NCBI RefSeq assembly: GCF_001431405.1
Contig: NZ_LDJL01000015.1
Span: 62,001 to 126,000 of the forward strand
DNA length: 64,000 bases
Source: Pseudoxanthomonas dokdonensis
GTDB lineage: Bacteria > Pseudomonadota > Gammaproteobacteria > Xanthomonadales > Xanthomonadaceae
Direction: 5' to 3'
Position numbers and translations under genes: made by a program. The number at the start of each line of letters is the position of its first letter. Position 1 is the stretch's first letter. Below the pieces are notes generated by a model. It did not search any database, was not told where the DNA came from, and worked only from the letters and a program-made list of their open reading frames with translations. Shown piece by piece: positions 34,958 to 43,765 of the stretch.

Positions 34958-35344
34958 TCAGATCCGGATGGGTGGGCGGAACAATCCGCCGATCAGTCGA
35001 CCGGCGGGATCGGCAGGGACGGCGAACACGACATCGCCGGCAGCCAGTGCTGCTGGCAGGCGCGGCAAGGTAGTGGTGATGGCGACCGCATGGCCGCAGC
35101 AGTGGTTGGCGCTGGCAAGCGCGTGCAGCAGGCTGCGTTCCTCGCCTTGTCCGCGATCGTCCTGGCCGGCATCGGAGGCATCACCGAACGCATGCTGATG
35201 GCGACCGTGATCGACGAGCGGATGGACGGCTTCGTGTACCTCAGCCACCGAGGCCAGCACCGGCTGCGCCAGGGTCGCCATCAGCAGCGCGCACAACACC
35301 AGCAGGTGCTGCAGTGGTTGGCGGCGGTGGCGACGAGCGGACAT
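34958..35344 (-). CDS. Small exported His/Cys-containing protein (CzcI-like)
   Basis: The 128-residue product has a signal peptide (LVLCALLMATLAQPVLAS), a His-rich part (HEAVHPLVDHGRHQHAFGD), a Cys-Cys motif (NHCCGHA) and a C-terminus LFRPPIRI. It lies 85 bases upstream of czcC. The layout resembles CzcI/DUF2946-type small periplasmic metal proteins that precede czcCBA and affect its induction. That assignment is by context and composition. Confidence 0.65.
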   Translation of the reverse strand: MSARRHRRQPLQHLLVLCALLMATLAQPVLASVAEVHEAVHPLVDHGRHQHAFGDASDAGQDDRGQGEERSLLHALASANHCCGHAVAITTTLPRLPAALAAGDVVFAVPADPAGRLIGGLFRPPIRI

Positions 35345-35414
35345 GCGTGACAGGTTAGCCAGCAGTGGCCGTGTTACACAATCGCGGAGGCCGGTGGCGC
35401 TGCGCCATCGGTGT

Positions 35415-35759
35415 TCAATGGCCGGCTTTCTGACGCCGCCAGCCGCGGTGTTTGATGTCCAGTTGCAGGCTGTACAAGGCCGTGAAGGCCGGGAACAGGT
35501 TCTGCAGCACGCCGACCGAGTCCTGTTTCGCGGAAAACAGGAAATAGCTCAGCGTCATCAGGCTGCCGACCACGCTCATGTACCAGAACAGGCGCGGGAT
35601 GACCGGCTTGCCGGCGCGCCGAGAGGCAATGAACTGGACCAGCCAGCGACCACCGAACATCAAGGCCCCGGTGTAGCCGATCAGCTTCCAGCCGGTGACG
35701 TGCAGCCCGCTCCACTGCAGCCACAGGATCTCCTGGTTGAGCAGGCTGCTGGCAATCAT
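35415..35759 (-). CDS. LAB_N (lipid A biosynthesis N-terminal) membrane protein
   Basis: The 114-residue protein has three hydrophobic helices with LAB_N residues (GYTGALMFGGRWLVQFIASRRAGKPVIPRLFWYMSVVGS). The domain also occurs fused to lipid-A-disaccharide synthase and alone beside glycosyltransferases. Here it follows a GT2 gene by 31 bases, and the pair probably modifies a lipid-linked sugar. Confidence 0.82.
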   Translation of the reverse strand: MIASSLLNQEILWLQWSGLHVTGWKLIGYTGALMFGGRWLVQFIASRRAGKPVIPRLFWYMSVVGSLMTLSYFLFSAKQDSVGVLQNLFPAFTALYSLQLDIKHRGWRRQKAGH

Positions 35760-35790
35760 GTCGTTGTCCGGGGCGTACGCACGATGCGAC

Positions 35791-36510
35791 TCACAGTTCG
35801 CGTACGCCGGTCCGCCGGGACCGTTTGATCAACCAGCTGACCCCACGCAGATCGGCAATGCCGACCAGCGCCCGGCCCAGGTTGTTGTATTTGGACACGC
35901 CGGTGGTGCGATGGCGATGGTTGACCGGCACGCTCAGGGTCTGCCAGCCGGCGCGCTGCATCAGTGCCGGCAGGTAACGGTGCATGTGATCGAAGTACGG
36001 CAGGTCGAGGAAGGCTTCGCGCTCGAACAGTTTGATGCCGCAGCCGGTATCGGGGGTGTCGTCGGCCAGCATCCGCGCCCGGATCGCGTTGGCCCACTTG
36101 CTGGCCCAGCGCTTGCTGCCGGTATCGCGGCGCTCGACCCGCCAGCCGGCGTACAACTTGACCAGCGCCTGCCCGGCCTCGCGCGCCTGCAGCAGCTTGG
36201 GAATGTCGGCCGGGTCGTTCTGGCCATCGCCATCGAGGGTGGCGATCCACGCGCCACGCGCGGCCTTGACGCCATTGCGGATGGCGGTGCTCTGGCCGCT
36301 CTGCTGCTGATGCGTAATGACCCGCAGCTGCGGCACCCGCATCTTCAGCGCCTGCAATACGGCAAGGGTGTCATCGCTGGAGCAGTCATCGACATAGATG
36401 ATTTCGAATGGCACGCGACCGTCCAGCGCGCTGACGATTTCCTGTACCAGCGGGGCGACATTGTCGCGCTCGTTGAATACCGGTACGACCACGGAAAGTA
36501 GGGACATCAT
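35791..36510 (-). CDS. Family 2 glycosyltransferase (dolichyl/undecaprenyl-phosphate sugar type)
   Basis: The 239-residue GT-A enzyme has SVVVPVFNERDNV, the acidic pair in YVDDCSSDDT and LDGDGQNDPADIP. It resembles polyprenyl-phosphate mannose/glucose synthases such as the ArnC class but has no C-terminal membrane helices. The LAB_N partner could supply the membrane anchor (inference). The sugar donor is unknown. Confidence 0.85.
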   Translation of the reverse strand: MMSLLSVVVPVFNERDNVAPLVQEIVSALDGRVPFEIIYVDDCSSDDTLAVLQALKMRVPQLRVITHQQQSGQSTAIRNGVKAARGAWIATLDGDGQNDPADIPKLLQAREAGQALVKLYAGWRVERRDTGSKRWASKWANAIRARMLADDTPDTGCGIKLFEREAFLDLPYFDHMHRYLPALMQRAGWQTLSVPVNHRHRTTGVSKYNNLGRALVGIADLRGVSWLIKRSRRTGVREL

Positions 36511-36615
36511 GTCAGCAGGTCATCAGGCAAAGGACGTGTATCCGGTGGCACGGCGCGGCGGGCGGGCTATTGTCCGTGGCCGCTGTCGGAATTGCGTTAA
36601 CCCATACCGTACGGC

Positions 36616-37518
36616 TCAGCCGTCCTGGCGCGGCCGCAGCTTTTCCAGCACCCCGTCGAGGGTATCCAGGTCGCTGTAATGGATAACCAGCTTGCCCTTG
36701 CCGCCGCGGCCGTGGGCGATGTTGACCCGGGTGCCGAGGTTTTCCGACAACTCGGTTTCCAGCGACAGGATGTCCGGTTGTGGCGCCACCGCCTTGCTCG
36801 GCTTGCGCTTGCTGCTGACCGGCACCTTGCCGGCGGCGAACTGCTGCGCGCGGTGTTCGACCTCGCGCACCGACCAGCCTTGTTCGGCAGCTTCGGATGC
36901 CAGCTTGCTGGCCAGCTCCGGCGACAGCGTCAGCAGCGCGCGGGCGTGGCCCATTTCCAGCCGCCGTGCTTCCAGCAAGGCGCGGATCGCCGGCGGCAGT
37001 TCCAGTAGTCGCAGCAGGTTGGAAACCGCGGCACGCGAGCGGCCGACCGCGCTGGCGGCTTCGGCATGGGTCAGCGCGAACTCGTTGATGAGCCGTTGCA
37101 GCGACTGCGCTTCTTCCAGCGGATTGAGATCTTCGCGCTGGATGTTCTCGATCAGCGCCATGGCGATGACGGTGCGATCGTCGAGCTCGCGCACCACTAC
37201 CGGGATTTCGCTCAGGCCGGCTTCCTGCGAGGCGCGCCAGCGGCGTTCACCGGCGACGATCTCGAACTGGCCCGGTGCCAGCTCGCGCACAACCACCGGC
37301 TGGATCACGCCCTGGGCCTTGATCGACTCGGCCAGCTCGCTCAGCTTGGCCGGATCCATCGCCATCCGCGGCTGGTACTTGCCCGGCTGCAGCGCGGTCA
37401 CCGGCAGCGTCCGCATCGCCTCGCCGGGCTGGGCCTCGGCGGGCGGCGTTTCCGCGCCCTTGGGGCCAAGCAGGGCTTCCAGGCCGCGACCGAGGCCGCG
37501 CTTCTTCGGGGCGCTCAT
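36616..37518 (-). CDS. parB: Chromosome partitioning protein ParB
   Basis: The 300-residue protein starts with the conserved KKRGLGRGLEALLG box. The CTP-binding ParB/Srx domain (YQPRMAMD, GVIQPVVVRE, FEIVAGERRWRAS), a helix-turn-helix (LTHAEAASAVGRSRAAVSNLLRLLELP) and a dimerisation tail follow. The ATG at 37518 overlaps the parA stop by one base. The longer open frame upstream is a shadow of parA. No good parS palindrome is visible in the window. Confidence 0.97.
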   Translation of the reverse strand: MSAPKKRGLGRGLEALLGPKGAETPPAEAQPGEAMRTLPVTALQPGKYQPRMAMDPAKLSELAESIKAQGVIQPVVVRELAPGQFEIVAGERRWRASQEAGLSEIPVVVRELDDRTVIAMALIENIQREDLNPLEEAQSLQRLINEFALTHAEAASAVGRSRAAVSNLLRLLELPPAIRALLEARRLEMGHARALLTLSPELASKLASEAAEQGWSVREVEHRAQQFAAGKVPVSSKRKPSKAVAPQPDILSLETELSENLGTRVNIAHGRGGKGKLVIHYSDLDTLDGVLEKLRPRQDG

Positions 37519-38315
37519 CACACGTACTCCATTCGTTTGACTGGTTTGTTGCGCTCGGCCTGGCGGCGCAGGATTTCGCCGGCCAGTCCGAGATAGGCGA
37601 CCCCGCCACGCGAGGCGCGGTCGTAACCGACGATGCTCTGGCCATGGCTGGGTGCTTCGGCCACGCGCACGTTGCGCGGCACGATGGTGCGGAACACGCG
37701 GTCGCCGAAATGGGCGGTCAACTCCGCCGAGACCGCGTTGGCCAGGTTGTTGCGCACGTCGAACATGGTCCGCAGCACGCCTTCGATCTCCAATGCCGGG
37801 TTGAGCCGTGCCTGCAGCGCCTGGATGGTTTCCATCAGCGCGCTCAGCCCTTCCAGCGCGTAGTACTCGCACTGCATCGGCACAAGCACCGAGTCGGCGG
37901 CGGTCAATGCGTTCAAGGTCAGCAGCGACAGCGCCGGCGGGCAATCGATGATGATGAAGTCGTAATCGGCGCGGACACTTTCCAGCGCCTGCTTCAGCCT
38001 CTGTTCGCGGCCATCGACGTTCATCAGCTGGATCTCGGCGGCGGTCAGGTCGATGTTGCCCGGCAGCAGGTCGAAGTTCTCCGGAGTGGCGACGATGGCA
38101 TCGCGGGTCGCGGTTTCCTGCAGCAGCACATCGCAGGTCGAGTGCGCCAGTTCGCGCTTGTCGATGCCACTGCCCATGGTCGCGTTGCCCTGTGCGTCCA
38201 GATCCACCAGCAGCACCCGCTGCGGCGCGCGCGCCAGGGCAGCGGCCAGGTTGACGGCAGTGGTGGTCTTGCCGACGCCGCCTTTCTGGTTGGCAATCGC
38301 GATGATCCGGGCCAT
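37518..38315 (-). CDS. parA: Chromosome partitioning ATPase ParA (Soj)
   Basis: The 265-residue ATPase has the deviant Walker A KGGVGKTTTAVNL, DLDAQGNAT, and IIIDCPPALSLLT. It drives origin segregation together with ParB. The order rsmG-parA-parB on one strand is the conserved bacterial arrangement usually found near oriC. Confidence 0.97.
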   Translation of the reverse strand: MARIIAIANQKGGVGKTTTAVNLAAALARAPQRVLLVDLDAQGNATMGSGIDKRELAHSTCDVLLQETATRDAIVATPENFDLLPGNIDLTAAEIQLMNVDGREQRLKQALESVRADYDFIIIDCPPALSLLTLNALTAADSVLVPMQCEYYALEGLSALMETIQALQARLNPALEIEGVLRTMFDVRNNLANAVSAELTAHFGDRVFRTIVPRNVRVAEAPSHGQSIVGYDRASRGGVAYLGLAGEILRRQAERNKPVKRMEYV

Positions 38316-38371
38316 GCGTGTGAGCGCCTTGTCTGTGGAGAGTGGGAGGTGGAACGGGGTCGAACCCGGGA

Positions 38372-39046
38372 TTATGCGGGTTTCGCCTCGGTGCGTCCCA
38401 CTATTACAAGGTGGCGCTCGCCGATCAAACCCGGCACCGCCAGCGGCAGGATTGCCTCGACGCCCCAGCCGGCGGGCAATGCGGCAATCTCCGAGGTCGG
38501 CAGCACGCCCTTCATCGCCAGCAGCTTGCCATTGGGTTTGAGCAGGTGCCCGCCGACGGCGATGATGCCGTCCAGCACGTCCAGTGCGCGCGCGGTGATG
38601 ATGTCGTAGGCGCCTGGTTCGACCAGTGCCTCGGCCCGGCTCTCGGCCACGCGGGCATTGCCCAGGCCCAGCTGGCGCACTGCTTCGCGCAGGAAGCGGG
38701 CTTTCTTGCCGTTGCTTTCGACCAGGGTCACCTGTAACCGTGGATGGGCGATGGCCAGCGGGATGCCGGGCAGGCCCGGGCCGGTGCCGAGGTCGGCCAG
38801 GTGGCCGCTGCTGACGAATCCGTGCATCGCCAGTGAGTCGAGCAGGTGCCGTGTCACCATTTCGCGCGGGTCGCGGATCGCGGTGAGGTTGTAGGTGCGG
38901 TTCCAGCGAGCCAGCAGCGCCAGGTAGGCCAGCAGGGGAGGCGCCAGTGCATCGGCATCCAGTTGCAGCAGGCTCAGGCCTTGCCGCAACTCGTTGACGA
39001 GGGCGTGATCAAAAGGGGAATCCGGTGGGCTCGGGGGTGTGTTCAT
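38372..39046 (-). CDS. rsmG: 16S rRNA (guanine-N7)-methyltransferase RsmG (GidB)
   Basis: It methylates G527 of 16S rRNA. The 224-residue protein has the SAM-binding loop [17 protein letters not shown] and [17 protein letters not shown]. The start at 39046 (MNTPPSPP) overlaps the end of the upstream phosphopantetheinyl transferase gene by 38 bases. It is followed after 56 bases by parA. Confidence 0.95.
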   Translation of the reverse strand: MNTPPSPPDSPFDHALVNELRQGLSLLQLDADALAPPLLAYLALLARWNRTYNLTAIRDPREMVTRHLLDSLAMHGFVSSGHLADLGTGPGLPGIPLAIAHPRLQVTLVESNGKKARFLREAVRQLGLGNARVAESRAEALVEPGAYDIITARALDVLDGIIAVGGHLLKPNGKLLAMKGVLPTSEIAALPAGWGVEAILPLAVPGLIGERHLVIVGRTEAKPA

Positions 39047-39704
39047 CGCCGGCATTATCGCCGATGTCCGCTGCTGGCGGCCCGGCAGCGAGCGCCGGCG
39101 GCAGGCTGGCATGCCAGGCGACGGCGGCGTGGTAGCCGGGGTCCGGCTGCCATTCGCGTACCTCCCAGTCCTGCGGCCGGCCCAGTTGCGGATCACACTG
39201 GACCAGCGTCATCTGCTGGTCGCGCGGCACCAGCAGCAGCCGGTGCAGGCCGAACGACAGACCGTGGCCCATCGCCTTGAGTACGGCTTCCTTGGCGCAC
39301 CACAGGCGCAGGAAACCGGTCTCGCGTTGCCCGGGATCGAGTGATTCCAGCCACACCACTTCATGCGGATGGAAGAACCGCCGCGCCACTTCCAGCGCCC
39401 GCGGGCGTGGCCGCGGGCGCATCCACTCCAGATCGACGCCGACCCGATGGCCCTGCGCCAGCGCGACCAGCAGCGCATCGCCACTGTGACTCCAGTTGAC
39501 GTCGTAATGTGCCAGCGGCGATGCCAGCCGCGGCCGGCCGCCGGGCTCGCGCAGGATCGGCAATTGCGCGGGTGGTTGTTGCAGCGCCGCGCCCAGCACT
39601 TCGCGTGCGCCGGGCTCGCCGCGCTGGCGGCGGACATGCGGTCGCAGCCAGATCCGGGCCGGACCATATTGCCAGTGGTGGGTTTCGGGCAGGGGCGTGG
39701 ACAT
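39009..39704 (-). CDS. 4'-phosphopantetheinyl transferase (Sfp/HetI type)
   Basis: The 231-residue enzyme attaches phosphopantetheine to carrier proteins of fatty acid, polyketide or peptide synthases. Visible motifs are WSHSG, the Mg-binding VGVDLEWMR and [15 protein letters not shown]. The start [11 protein letters not shown] at 39704 fits the family. In a xanthomonad a plausible client is the aryl polyene pigment pathway, which is not in this window. Confidence 0.88.
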   Translation of the reverse strand: MSTPLPETHHWQYGPARIWLRPHVRRQRGEPGAREVLGAALQQPPAQLPILREPGGRPRLASPLAHYDVNWSHSGDALLVALAQGHRVGVDLEWMRPRPRPRALEVARRFFHPHEVVWLESLDPGQRETGFLRLWCAKEAVLKAMGHGLSFGLHRLLLVPRDQQMTLVQCDPQLGRPQDWEVREWQPDPGYHAAVAWHASLPPALAAGPPAADIGDNAGDEHTPEPTGFPF

Positions 39705-39935
39705 CGATGGGCCGGCGCGGGGATGGCTCGACGATACATGAACAGGCGATCGACTGCAGACCCGGCCGGCGTTGTGCACGGCGGCGTGCATTGCACCCGG
39801 ATTGGCGCTATCAACGGCGATGCAGGATGCGGGCAACACCGCAGTTAACACCGGTTTCACGGCAAAGGCAGCCTAATCAGAGGCATCCCGGATCGGGATG
39901 TGATCACTCACCTACTGTATGAAGGAGTCAAACGT

Positions 39936-40205
39936 ATGGGTTTCATCCTTTGGTTGATCGTGGGCGGCATCATTGGTTGGTTGGCCAGCATCATCATGCG
40001 CCGCGATGCGCAGCAGGGCATCATCCTCAACATCGTGGTCGGCATCATCGGTTCGTTCCTGGGCGGCTGGCTGATTGCACCGCTGCTGGGTTCGGGCACC
40101 GCCAATAGCGGTGATTTCAGCCTGATGGGGCTGCTGGCGTCGCTGATTGGCGCCGTGATCCTGCTGTTGATCGTCAATCTGTTCACGCGCGGGAGAGCGC
40201 GCTGA
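39936..40205 (+). CDS. GlsB/YeaQ/YmgE family membrane protein
   Basis: The 89-residue protein has three Gly-rich helices (GFILWLIVGGIIGWLAS, IILNIVVGIIGSFLGGW, LASLIGAVILLLIVN), the transglycosylase-associated or GlsB pattern seen in stress-induced small membrane proteins. GGAG precedes the ATG at 39936. It is monocistronic and followed by a terminator. The biochemical function is unknown. Confidence 0.88.
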   Translation: MGFILWLIVGGIIGWLASIIMRRDAQQGIILNIVVGIIGSFLGGWLIAPLLGSGTANSGDFSLMGLLASLIGAVILLLIVNLFTRGRAR

Positions 40206-40279
40206 CGAGCAATACCATCGACGAGCAAGGCTGCGACCGCGTGCGCGAGTCGAGACGCACCCAAGGTACGTGGCAGCAC

Positions 40280-40310
40280 AAAGGCCCGGTTTTCCGGGCC
40301 TTTGTTTGTT
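40280..40310. terminator. Bidirectional terminator between the GlsB-like gene and xthA
   Basis: AAAGGCCCGG and CCGGGCCTTT form a perfect 10-bp stem around TTTT, followed on the plus strand by GTTTGTT. It lies between two convergent genes and, given its symmetry, may serve both, although the minus-strand T-tract is shorter. Confidence 0.85.
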
Positions 40311-40324
40311 CCGGGCCAGGCGCG

Positions 40325-41095
40325 TCAGCGCTCCAGCTTGACCCAGGCCGGGGCGTGATCGCTGGGACGTTCCCAGGTGCGTGGTTCGCGATCGATGCCT
40401 GACGCGCTGGCCTCGGCGCGCAGCGCATCGGAGACCAGGGTCAGATCGATGCGCAGGCCCAGGTTGCGACGCAGCCCGCCCATCCGGTAATCCCACCAGC
40501 TGTAGATGCCGGCTTCATCGTTATGCAGGCGGAACGCATCGTGCAGGCCCAGAGCGTACAGCCGACGCAACGCGTCGCGTTCGGCCAGCGAGGTCAGGAT
40601 GTGCTGGTCGCCCCACTTGACCGGATCGAACACGTCGCGCTCATCCGGGGCGATGTTGAAATCACCCATCACCACCAGTCTGGGATGACGTTGTATCTCA
40701 TCGGCCAGCCAGCCATGCACCGCCTCCAGCCAACGCAGCTTGTAGGCGTATTTGTCGGTGCCCAGGTCCTGGCCATTGACCACGTACAGATTGACCACGC
40801 GCACATCGCCGATGGTGGCGGCAATCACCCGCTTCTGCTCGTCGGCAAAATCGGGAATGCCGACCTGCACGTCGGCCAGCGGTTGCCGTGCCAGGAGCGC
40901 CACGCCGTTGTAGGTCTTCTGGCCGGCAAACACGCTGCGGTAGCCGAGTTCGGCCAGGGCGGTATCGGGGAAGCGTTGATCCTCTAGTTTGGTTTCCTGC
41001 AGGCCGACCACGTCCGGCGCAGTGTCGCGCAGCCACTGCTGCAGGTGCGGCAGCCGCACGTTGAGCGAATTGACGTTCCAGCTGGCGATACGCAT
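40325..41095 (-). CDS. xthA: Exodeoxyribonuclease III
   Basis: This AP endonuclease and 3' exonuclease of base excision repair has 256 residues. The start is MRIASWNVNSLNVRLPHLQ, followed by LQETKLED, VVMGDFNIAPDERDV and the C-terminal SDHAPAWVKL. Active-site Asn, Glu, Asp and His residues are all present. Confidence 0.96.
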   Translation of the reverse strand: MRIASWNVNSLNVRLPHLQQWLRDTAPDVVGLQETKLEDQRFPDTALAELGYRSVFAGQKTYNGVALLARQPLADVQVGIPDFADEQKRVIAATIGDVRVVNLYVVNGQDLGTDKYAYKLRWLEAVHGWLADEIQRHPRLVVMGDFNIAPDERDVFDPVKWGDQHILTSLAERDALRRLYALGLHDAFRLHNDEAGIYSWWDYRMGGLRRNLGLRIDLTLVSDALRAEASASGIDREPRTWERPSDHAPAWVKLER

Positions 41096-41279
41096 CCGGG
41101 CGTGTCCTGTTTGAAAGTGTCGGCGATTTTACAGACTCCCGCGGCCGCGCTGTGGCGCCAGCGCGGCGACCGCCTGCCGATGCGGGAATCGTCATTCGCC
41201 GGTCCGGGCGTGACCGGCACTTGCAGCAGCGCGTGGCATCATCGCGGCCAGACTGTTGCGGCCAGCAAGTGGATTCGAT

Positions 41280-41597
41280 GTGAGCCAGCTGTTCACCCCT
41301 GACGGACGCTATCTGATCGTGCGCGGGCGCCTGTGGCGGACCAGCAATCCGGATCTGCCCAGCGACCAGCGGCAGGCGCTGGTGCAGGGGTTGATGCAGG
41401 CACGGCGTGCGGTCAGGCAGGCGCTCGCCCAGGGCGATTCCGGACAGCTGGCGCAGGCGCGCGCAGCGGTGCACGCGGCCAAGGTCGCGCTGGGCGAGCG
41501 CGGCCCGGTGTGGTGGACCGATGGCAGCCCGGACTTCAACCGGCATCTGGCCCGCAATACCCCGTATGCCGACTGGTATCGCCGGCAGCAGGGATGA
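41280..41597 (+). CDS. Conserved hypothetical protein
   Basis: About 105 residues, basic and Ala/Arg-rich, starting VSQLFTPDGRYLIVRGRLWRT from a GTG at 41280 (an upstream Met at 41256 is also possible). It ends in a Trp/Tyr/Arg-rich tail (VWWTDGSPDFNRHL). I do not recognise a named domain and see no signal peptide or membrane helix. Confidence 0.6.
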   Translation: MSQLFTPDGRYLIVRGRLWRTSNPDLPSDQRQALVQGLMQARRAVRQALAQGDSGQLAQARAAVHAAKVALGERGPVWWTDGSPDFNRHLARNTPYADWYRRQQG

Positions 41598-41702
41598 TGG
41601 CGAGTGTCATCGACGCGTACCCATGGCGAGGTGATGGCGTGTTCAGGTGGCTTGCAGGTGCCGTGGCTACACTCGGGCGGACCCGAGAACGCCAGACCCC
41701 AC

Positions 41703-42317
41703 ATGACGTCCGCCTTGTCCTGCCGCTCCATCCTGCTTGCCGTTGCCGTGGCGACCACGCTCGCCGCCTGTGGTTCCAATGCCAGGAAGGAAGAAGCCCC
41801 GCCGCTGGGCGAGACCTTCGGTGCCGAAGACACCTATTCGCGGATCTATTCACAGGCGCCGGCCACCGCCTGCGAAGCGACCCGCCGTGCGTTGCTGGGG
41901 CAGGGCTACGTCATCGGCAACCTGAGCGCCGAGTCGGTCGAAGCGACCAAGAATTTCCAGCCCGAGTCCGATGTACATACCCAGCTCAAGGTGCTGGCGA
42001 CCTGCGTGCCGCGCGCCGATGGCGGTTCCATCGTCTTCATCAACGCGGTGCAAGATCGCTATGCGCTGCAGTCGCAGTCCAATTCGGCCAGCGTCGGGGT
42101 CAGCATGATCGGCTCGGTATCACTGCCGCTGCCGATTGGCAGCAGCAACGCCAACCTGGTCCGGGTCGGCAGCAACACCGTGCAGAACCAGGATTTCTAC
42201 CGCCGCCTGTTCGAGCGGGTGAGCTTCTACATGCCCGGCACGCCGGCAGAAGCCGCGACGCCACCGCCAGCGCCCGAACCCGAAGGCCCGCCGGATCCGG
42301 TGCTGCCGCAGGAATAG
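41703..42317 (+). CDS. DUF2242-type lipoprotein
   Basis: The 204-residue protein has a lipoprotein signal (VAVATTLAAC). The core ACEATRRALLGQGYVIGNLSAESVEATKNFQP matches the DUF2242 pattern as I recall it. The C-terminus is Pro/Glu-rich and probably disordered. It is predicted to be lipid-anchored in the envelope. Function is unknown. Confidence 0.8.
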   Translation: MTSALSCRSILLAVAVATTLAACGSNARKEEAPPLGETFGAEDTYSRIYSQAPATACEATRRALLGQGYVIGNLSAESVEATKNFQPESDVHTQLKVLATCVPRADGGSIVFINAVQDRYALQSQSNSASVGVSMIGSVSLPLPIGSSNANLVRVGSNTVQNQDFYRRLFERVSFYMPGTPAEAATPPPAPEPEGPPDPVLPQE

Positions 42318-42390
42318 CTGGCGGCAGCGCCAACGCTTCCATGCGCACGGCCCGAAGCGGCCTGTCACCACGGCCCGCTACAATAGCGGC

Positions 42391-42933
42391 ATGAATGCGA
42401 TACGACCCTATCTGGACAAGATCCCGCAGCTGGGTGCGCGGGTGTATGTGGATCCGGCGGCGACCGTCATCGGTGACGTGGTCCTGGCCGAGGATGTCTC
42501 GGTATGGCCGGCGTGCGTGATCCGCGGTGATGTGAACCACATCCGCATCGGTGCGCGGACCAACGTGCAGGACGGGACCATCATCCATGTCAGCCACCAC
42601 AGCCCTTACAACAAGGCCGGCTACCCGACCTTGATTGGCGAAGACGTGACCATCGGCCATGGCACCATCATCCATGCCTGCACGATTGCCGACCTGTGCC
42701 TGATTGGCATGGGTGCCTGCATCCTCGATGGTGCGTCGATCGCCCGCTATGGCTTTGTCGGTGCCGGCGCGGTGGTCGGGCCGGGCAAGCAGGTCGGCGA
42801 AGCGGAATTGTGGCTGGGCAATCCGGCGCGGTTCGCCCGCAAGTTGAGCGACAAGGAAATTGAGAGTTTGCATTACTCCTCGGGCCATTACCTGCGCTTG
42901 AAGGATCGCTATCTGAGCGGCAAGGCCGAGTGA
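42391..42933 (+). CDS. Gamma carbonic anhydrase family protein (YrdA-like)
   Basis: The 180-residue left-handed beta-helix protein has hexapeptide repeats and the zinc-site segments GTIIHVSHHS and GHGTIIHACTI. YrdA homologs bind metal, but many lack measurable carbonic anhydrase activity, so the catalytic role is uncertain. Confidence 0.9.
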   Translation: MNAIRPYLDKIPQLGARVYVDPAATVIGDVVLAEDVSVWPACVIRGDVNHIRIGARTNVQDGTIIHVSHHSPYNKAGYPTLIGEDVTIGHGTIIHACTIADLCLIGMGACILDGASIARYGFVGAGAVVGPGKQVGEAELWLGNPARFARKLSDKEIESLHYSSGHYLRLKDRYLSGKAE

Positions 42934-43009
42934 TATATCTGGGTGGGCAACGGCGGCGGGGGCGGTTAAAGTCCATCCAAGACGGGGACGGCGCCCTTGG
43001 CGCAAGGGG

Positions 43010-43765
43010 ATGGTTGGCAGGATGCCCAATACGATAGATGACACAACCCAGATTCGGCGGGCTGATCGCGTGAGCGCACCCGAGATGCTGGACACCTACC
43101 TGGAAGTCATCACGCCGGAAGGTGTGGCCTTGCAGTTGCCAGCCGCCGGGCCGGTGCCGCGCGCGCTGGCCTGGGCCATCGACATGGTGGCGCGGCTGGG
43201 CGTGTTGATGATGCTGGGCATGCTGCTGTCGTTGCTAGGCAGGATGGGCCAGGGCATCTACCTGATCCTGTTGTTCCTGCTGTTCTGGGCGTACCCGATC
43301 GTGCTGGAGGCGGCCTGGAACGGGCAGACGCTGGGCAAGCGCGCGCTGGGGTTGCGCGTGGTCGCCAGTGATGGCGCGCCTTTGGGCTGGTTGCCGGCAA
43401 TCACCCGCAACCTGTTGCGCACGGTCGACATGCTGCCTTTCGGCTACATGGTCGGGCTGTTGGCGAGCTTGGCCGATCCGCATGCGCGCCGTCTCGGCGA
43501 CATGGCCGCCGGCACCCTGGTCATCCATGTCGGCAAGCAGTACCTGCCGCAGCCGGCGCCGATCGAGTCGGTGATGGCGCCGCCGCTGCCGCTGCAGCCG
43601 GACGAACAGGCGGCGGTGATCGCCTTCGGCGAGCGCGCACCGTTTCTGGCACCGGCGCGGCAGGTTGAACTGGCCGACATCGCCGGCCGGCTGAGCGGGG
43701 CAACCGGCCCGTCCGGCGTGGTCCGGCTGTATGCGATCAGCAACTGGCTGCTGGGGCGTCGATGA
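43010..43765 (+). CDS. RDD family membrane protein
   Basis: The 251-residue protein has the RDD-domain start (PRALAWAIDMVARLGVLMML), three hydrophobic helices and LGKRALGLRVVASDGAPLGWLPAITRNLLR, then a cytoplasmic tail. It opens the MoxR operon and overlaps the next gene by 4 bases. Starts at 43022 and 43085 (MLDTYLEV) are possible. A 6-bp hairpin at 42994-43008 would cover the AAGGGG before 43010, so start choice or translation may be regulated. Confidence 0.85.
   Translation: MVGRMPNTIDDTTQIRRADRVSAPEMLDTYLEVITPEGVALQLPAAGPVPRALAWAIDMVARLGVLMMLGMLLSLLGRMGQGIYLILLFLLFWAYPIVLEAAWNGQTLGKRALGLRVVASDGAPLGWLPAITRNLLRTVDMLPFGYMVGLLASLADPHARRLGDMAAGTLVIHVGKQYLPQPAPIESVMAPPLPLQPDEQAAVIAFGERAPFLAPARQVELADIAGRLSGATGPSGVVRLYAISNWLLGRR

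Noticed and set aside
39855-39875. Possible parS site near rsmG-parAB (GGTTTCACGGCAAAG)
   Set aside because: Only one arm resembles the parS consensus and the palindrome is broken, so I do not call it. A genome-wide search for the consensus would be needed.
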